Source: Arctopsyche grandis (lineage: Eukaryota > Arthropoda > Insecta > Trichoptera > Hydropsychidae). Taken from it: DNA of 64,000 bases. The notes below the pieces were generated by a model. That model was not told the DNA's origin. It made no database searches and saw only the letters and a list, made by a program, of their open reading frames with translations. The stretch spans positions 24,184,501-24,248,500 of the forward strand of contig NC_135358.1 of the NCBI RefSeq assembly GCF_051622035.1, in the 5' to 3' direction. Shown here one piece after another: positions 59,101 to 64,000 of this stretch. Position 1 is the first letter of the stretch; each line of letters begins with the position of its first letter. The position numbers and the translations under genes were made by a program.

Positions 59101-62100
59101 TGTAAAAGATCCCACAGCAACGTATTTCCTGGTTTACAGACATCTTTAATTTTTAGATTGAAATGAGTTGTGTGACTGTCATGACTACGATGATGATCAG
59201 AACCAGATGGAATACAATCAGCAATGCCAAGAGAATGGCCCCGAGAACAAACAGGATCGGATTGAACACCTCTCAGTTCCAGTCCCGAGTAAGCTGGATC
59301 TATTATGCCACCGATACCTCCACCAACACGGTAACCACCCATACATTGTGCCTAAAAATTCAAACAATTAATACGAAAAGTTATCTTTCACACAATGAAC
59401 GGTTGAAAAATTGAAATCTACCTGAGCAGTCAATTGAGCCAACTCTTCCTCACAACCAGATTCTTCACCATCAAAATCAGCCATATTTTTGTCTGATTTA
59501 TTTGACATTGCTGATGAAATGCTAGCTTCGCCGTCATCACCACTTAAAAGTTCCATCAATTGTCTATCATCCATGCCATCACATAATGTTGGACACTCAT
59601 GCAGTACATTCTGTGAACAAACTCTTTCTGGCGATCGATCTGTTGGCTTGAGGAGTACTATAGCGGGATCGACAACCTCTCTACTGTTAGTTATATTCCT
59701 CAGAGGGACATTTTTCGAGAGGCTGCAGACTTCTGGTTCGCTTCCAGAAGTCTCTTCAGCATCCGATATTGATTCGATCAATTCACCGAGTTCAACCTTT
59801 GCAATGTCAGCTGGAAATAAAAATCGGGATTGAATCACGAGACACTATCAATAACAAAACCTAATAAATACGAAATCATTGAAATCTTCAATGATTACCA
59901 AATAAATCACGACATATATTTTTTCTCTTACGAAGAAGCTTCTTTTTAGGAGGATGTCGTAGATCTTCAACACCACTACTCATGCTTCCGGAACTAGCAC
60001 CATTATTTCTTGCTCGTCTAATGTTGAAAAAAATTAAATTAGTAAAAGAATTATACACATTCAATAAACAAATCAGAAATTAGACTGGAGTTAATTTGCA
60101 CAATGCATTCTAATAAAGTTATAACTAGAATGTTTACGAACTAATGTGTAAATCTGTTTTCAACTTTTTGAAGCCAAATTTATTCATTCTATAATTTGCA
60201 AACTGTTTGAACAAATTTTATTTAAATTTATTTCAACTTACTTCTGACGATTTTTAGAAATGTCGCCTTCTTTTGAACGACTGCTTTCTTGCTGCCATTT
60301 GGGTTCATCTATAATAAAATAAAACAAAAATATCGAATATATTACATACAATACATTAAACATCAACTTGTTGAAAGTAAATTTACGCACTTTGATTCAA
60401 AGCTTGTTGTTTAGACTGTTTTCTAGGTGTCGGACCTGCTTCTTCTCCAGAAGTACTCAATTCTTCACACTAAAGGAAAATAAATCACACACATTCATAA
60501 CAAGCGATTCAGTATATGACAAATAAGACAGTGTAAAATTACAGGATCTTCATCTGAATTAGTCGGATCCATGCTGACACTAGCTTCGGAAGATGAATCG
60601 CGATGCATCAGAGAACAAGAAGGTGTATGCGTTGTCACAGTCGGTTGCAAAGAACATGCTTCCGATATTCCAGTATTGCTCACAAGGACCGTAGCTGCTT
60701 GAGAACACCGAGACCACATGACTCGCATGAGCGCTGAAGCCAGATATAAACTCTGAAAAACAAAATTTTTTAGCACATTATACGAATTTTTTTAAACATG
60801 TAACAAATACGACGTGTGTAATAACTCATACTTGTTCACTGTGTTCTCTCGGTGGAAGCGTACATAAAAGTTGATACAGATGAGAGCAAGGTCCCGGTGC
60901 CAAGTTTTTGATGAATCCCGGCAATAAATCGTACACTTGTTTGCTGCAGTGTTTTAATTGAGCCGCTTGCCATATGAGATCAATATGTTCATTGCTAATT
61001 CTATTTTCGATAGCGAGGAATTTTAAAATAACATGAGCCTGCTTTATAACCTGAAAATGAATAAAATGTTATTGAACGCAATTTTAAGAGATTGTAATTC
61101 ATCATAGCTTATAAGCAAGATTTCAAAACCTCCACATGAAGATTCGGTCCAAACAAATGCTGCATAATTTGATTCGAGCACAGCCATTGAGCTAGCTGTT
61201 GGCCAACCGATTCAGCTTCGGGGACAGGTTCGCTAGCGCATATATCGTTGAATAGGGATATTTGAGTGTTTATCTGTGTTATTCCAGCTAAACGCATAGT
61301 TAATGTTGTACTACTGAAATATTTAAACGCTAAATCTAAGCCGTCGCTATCAAACGTTATAGGTGTATCTAACGGATCCTTCACAGCCCCCCACATAAAA
61401 TCTGAAAGTAAAATATATTCAATTTGAAGTATACTCATATGTTAATCATATGAATATATGTATTATACCAGGCGTGCTAAAACGAAACGGTAGTCGTAAC
61501 TAGTAACTCTTATAAGGACATATGTACCATCAAATATATGTAGCTCTATAGAAACAATTTGGCGCTTATATTATAGTTGACTAGTGCTTTGACCCGGCTT
61601 CGCTCAGTATTTGTAATATAAACCGCTTAAACATGGCCAATCTAATAAATAACATTTTATTAAATTTATTTGTTTTTTTATTACATTTAACGTGTCACAG
61701 ATTTTAGGAACCAAACAAACATACATACAAAGTCTCTTTCGAAATCATATATTAGAAGATTGAGATCTTGAAAAGTAGTTTTTTTAGAAAATATCCAAAC
61801 AAAATAGTTACCTACATATATATATGTATGTTTATATCTTAGATATTATGAGTAAAACATGAGACATAGTGCAGTTATCATATTTTAAATAGACAATAAA
61901 TAACGATATCTTCCGTTTCCCTTCAGTCACACCTTGTACTAGATATTATTTTGTCTTACCGGCCATTGTCTTAACACCTGCAAGTCTCAAATCCTTATCT
62001 TCTAAATTGCACATGTACTTGAGGACTTTACTTCTTAGCGGGAGAAAGAATTGAGTGACAGCCCTGTAATTCAACCATAGTTTGATATCTCCCACAGCTG

Positions 62101-62735
62101 CCACGATTGAGTGCGCCATCGAAACGGGCAAGTTCTCCGGAGTAGCACTTTCGAAAACTGAAGTCATTGCACCAATGCCACCGGTCTTACAGAACAAATT
62201 AACGTTGCGCAAGAGGTACACAGGTATTTCGGTGTCGTGTAAATCACAAAAACAACTGAGACTCGATATCTCTTGTGGCGACAAATCGTCCAGTCTACTA
62301 AACGCAGAGTGCTTGCATGCAATGTACAACGGAAAGTTCAAAAGGAATATCTTCGACACCATGTGCATCAACTTCTCTTTCTGCTGCATGGACCACGTTT
62401 CGTTGTCGTCGGAACCCTCGCTGGCCAGACTATCCCCGTCGGCCGAATTCTCATTGTTGATGTCTGATGTCGCTATGGTGCTTTGGACTTCAACGTTAAC
62501 TTCTTTTTGAGTTTCCGTCGACCTGGATGCTTCCCTAGTTTCTGTACTTTGTTGCTCCGAAGACGAATCGGCGACAGGTTCATCGTTCGAGGCATTTTTC
62601 TTTTGTGTCTCTAAAGAAGAGACTAGATCATTCTTCAGTGCTTTCAATTGACAAAGGGATAAGTATAAAATACTTTGAACCACCAAGTTGAATCTATCGA
62701 AGTTTTTTATATCTCTGTAACAGCACATACACTGC
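48138..62735 (-). CDS. USP34: Ubiquitin carboxyl-terminal hydrolase 34 (USP34 / puffyeye), 5' partial
   Basis: Giant cysteine deubiquitinase; human USP34 acts on axin in Wnt signalling and fly puffyeye on Myc stability. 48 exons on the minus strand give 3,371 residues in frame; human USP34 has about 3,546. The first visible exon starts (R)QCMCCYRDIKNFDRFN, matching human residues from about 44, so only the first coding exon is missing and lies right of the window. The Cys box is GLTNLGATCYMASC, the His box HTGTADGGHYYSFI, and a zinc ribbon has NCYTCSQC. Full-length similarity, including MADFDGEESGCEEELAQL, separates it from USP9X/fat facets. The stop is at 48138-48140. Exons are listed in the three blocks below. 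Confidence 0.96.
53170..54873 (-). other. USP34: USP34 catalytic (USP/UCH) domain
   Basis: Exons 54873-54274, 54188-54016, 53940-53774, 53694-53390 and 53310-53170. The nucleophile is the cysteine in GATCYM. The zinc ribbon is in exon 54188-54016. The catalytic histidine is in DGGHYYSF (exon 53694-53390), followed by WLLFNDAEVKPF, which holds the usual Asn/Asp partner. All are intact, so the enzyme should be active. Confidence 0.95.
54274..62735 (-). other. USP34: USP34 exons 2-26 (numbering assumes one missing exon): N-terminal half up to the Cys box
   Basis: Exons: 62735-61960, 61401-61130, 61050-60832, 60752-60543, 60469-60391, 60308-60242, 60017-59899, 59810-59422, 59351-59088, 59007-58880, 58804-58729, 58644-58388, 58303-58129, 58051-57895, 57826-57508, 57431-57245, 57168-57040, 56970-56776, 56683-56329, 56253-56096, 56018-55899, 55809-55507, 55437-55323, 55244-55033, 54873-54274. 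Mostly helical repeats, a low-complexity acidic/Ser stretch around 59422-60469, and a ubiquitin-like fold region near 57040-57431 (RVIIQPGG...ADLRAQVTIWW). The last exon opens the catalytic domain with TNLGATCYMASCMQ. Confidence 0.93.
61578..61650. repeat. Possible LINE-end fragment in USP34 intron
   Basis: TTGACCCGGCTTCGCTCAGT is like CCCGGCGTTGCTCG at about 31895. Such fragments are widespread in insect genomes next to LINE ends, but no body is visible here. Confidence 0.4.
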
Positions 62736-64000
62736 CTGAAATCATAACGAAAAGATGAATAGTACATTTATGACAAACTCTGGCAATTATTTAATCATGA
62801 TTTCATGTAATTTGATTGTATTTCCGTGCAATCTGGTAGATAGAAGATTATTATTTATTTATTATTTATTTATTCTAAACAGACCATTGTGGCATAACAG
62901 GAATTCCTAAAGCGCCACAATGGTCAAAAAATATAACACAAAAAAAATAAAATACACTGACACTGAAAAATAAATAAGATGACACTGAAACTAATATTAA
63001 GCTTTGAGACTTTATAATAACACTATTTTAAGCCATTTTGAATAAATGTTCTGAGTTATGTATCTATTCTTAAGCAACACCTCCCATTTATAAGAACAAA
63101 TATAACGGGCAAGCTGTGCAACCACACATTTCATATTTCTCGTAGTCTCAATATCAATTTTTAACTATTTTTCTCAATAATCTTATTTACTGAATCATTA
63201 CTCATTACACAAAGAACTGGATAAATTACATGACAGCTTTACTTATATAGGTTAATATTGAAATTCCGAATTTGTTCGTCAGTTTAGATTGATGTTGACA
63301 CATTATCTTATGTTAATATTGTGATAAGTGATCATTTTTAAATTAGCAATAAAAATCATAGAATCGATCATTCGATGTAGTGAAGCATGTTTGGAAAATT
63401 AACAAAAAATTGTGCAAAACCTTTGTGACAATAAAAATATACATCTACCGATTGATATTTCCAAATCGATTTGTGTGATACTTAATGAATAACAAAAATG
63501 ACTTGTATAATAAAAATATGTAAGCATATGATAGATTAGGTTCTAATAAAGACGCTTTTCAGTGCAAATCTATACAATAATATTGATAGATATGAGAAAT
63601 TAAAATTTGACCTCATTCTGCCTTGCTTACTTATCCTAGCCAATTATTTGATGTAGTATTCAATCTAAACGACACACCAAGTGCTAATCATTCAGTCAAT
63701 AATCAGATGACAGGATATTAAAGACGAATCTCAACTACAACATAAGGAATACTGTAACCAAATTGTTGTGACAAAAAAGCCTCATCATTTTTGAGTTTTG
63801 TCATAATATTATTGAAAACGATCTAAAAATATGCAACTCGACTTCCATGTAAGTGAGTGGATTTATTTATACATTTATGTGCAACTGCTCGAATCTTTCT
63901 TTGTTTACGTATTTATATACGATTTTTTTTTCTTCTTGGACAATCGTCTCTTTCCTTCAAAGCGCAAATTTTCATTTCATTAGATTTGTGAAAACGAAAT
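62736..64000. other. USP34 intron or upstream sequence
   Basis: AT-rich, with a hairpin-tailed repeat at 62851-62930. I could not find the first USP34 exon (about 43 residues) on the minus strand here, so it is probably outside the window. Confidence 0.5.
62851..62930 (-). mobile_element. SINE/LINE 3' tail with hairpin
   Basis: On the minus strand: GACCATTGTGGC, a loop with AATTCCTGTTAT, then GCCACAATGGTC, an exact 12 bp stem (62882-62925), followed by AATAAATAAAT repeats. Related to the tails at 1-78, 23089-23163, 28143-28208 and 35953-36016. Confidence 0.78.

Noticed and set aside
48138-62735. First assignment as USP9X / fat facets
   Set aside because: The visible protein (3,371 residues) is far longer than USP9X, and the segments match USP34 from end to end.
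1-64000. CRISPR arrays, prophage, rRNA or bacterial operon features
   Set aside because: None seen; gene structure is eukaryotic throughout.

Overview
The window is nuclear DNA from an insect. The genes have many short introns, intergenic DNA is very AT-rich, transposable elements are plentiful, and a short (CCTAA)n tract matches the TTAGG insect telomere unit. I cannot name the order from the sequence alone. There are no rRNA or genuine tRNA genes and no CRISPR or other prokaryotic features.

Nine protein-coding genes are recognised, seven of them complete. From left to right: the 3' part of a luciferase-like acyl-CoA ligase ending in the peroxisomal signal SKL (+); the DNA polymerase epsilon catalytic subunit POLE, 37 exons (+); a KIF4/Klp3A chromokinesin, 15 exons (-); SEC13, 2 coding exons (-); adenylosuccinate synthetase, 9 exons with a 7.3 kb first intron (+); the ER mannosyltransferase ALG12, 8 exons, with an extra acidic tail of about 305 residues (-); the mitochondrial Fe-S factor IBA57, one exon (+); the small cysteine-rich protein CDPF1, one exon and only 55-79 bp downstream of IBA57 (+); and almost all of the giant deubiquitinase USP34/puffyeye, 48 exons, whose first coding exon lies beyond the right edge (-). 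Models were built by hand from family homology, GT-AG splice sites and reading phase. For every complete multi-exon gene the exon lengths add up to an open frame of the family's usual size.

The genes are housekeeping: DNA replication, chromosome segregation, COPII/nuclear pore, purine synthesis, N-glycosylation, Fe-S assembly and ubiquitin removal. I see no operon-like logic except the IBA57-CDPF1 pair, which could share a transcript.

The spaces between genes hold most of the unusual material. They include tRNA-headed SINEs and related tails that end in a hairpin whose stem changes sequence but stays paired; several inverted-repeat elements (one flanked by TTAA like piggyBac); fold-back elements, one nested inside another and built of tandem GATCAGTAA units; a 1.09 kb LTR element with near-identical 160 bp LTRs, a tRNA-Trp primer site and no gag or pol; and a decayed non-LTR retrotransposon split by a 150 bp inverted-repeat element. 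The densest cluster lies between SEC13 and AdSS (26.0-28.5 kb) and in AdSS intron 1.
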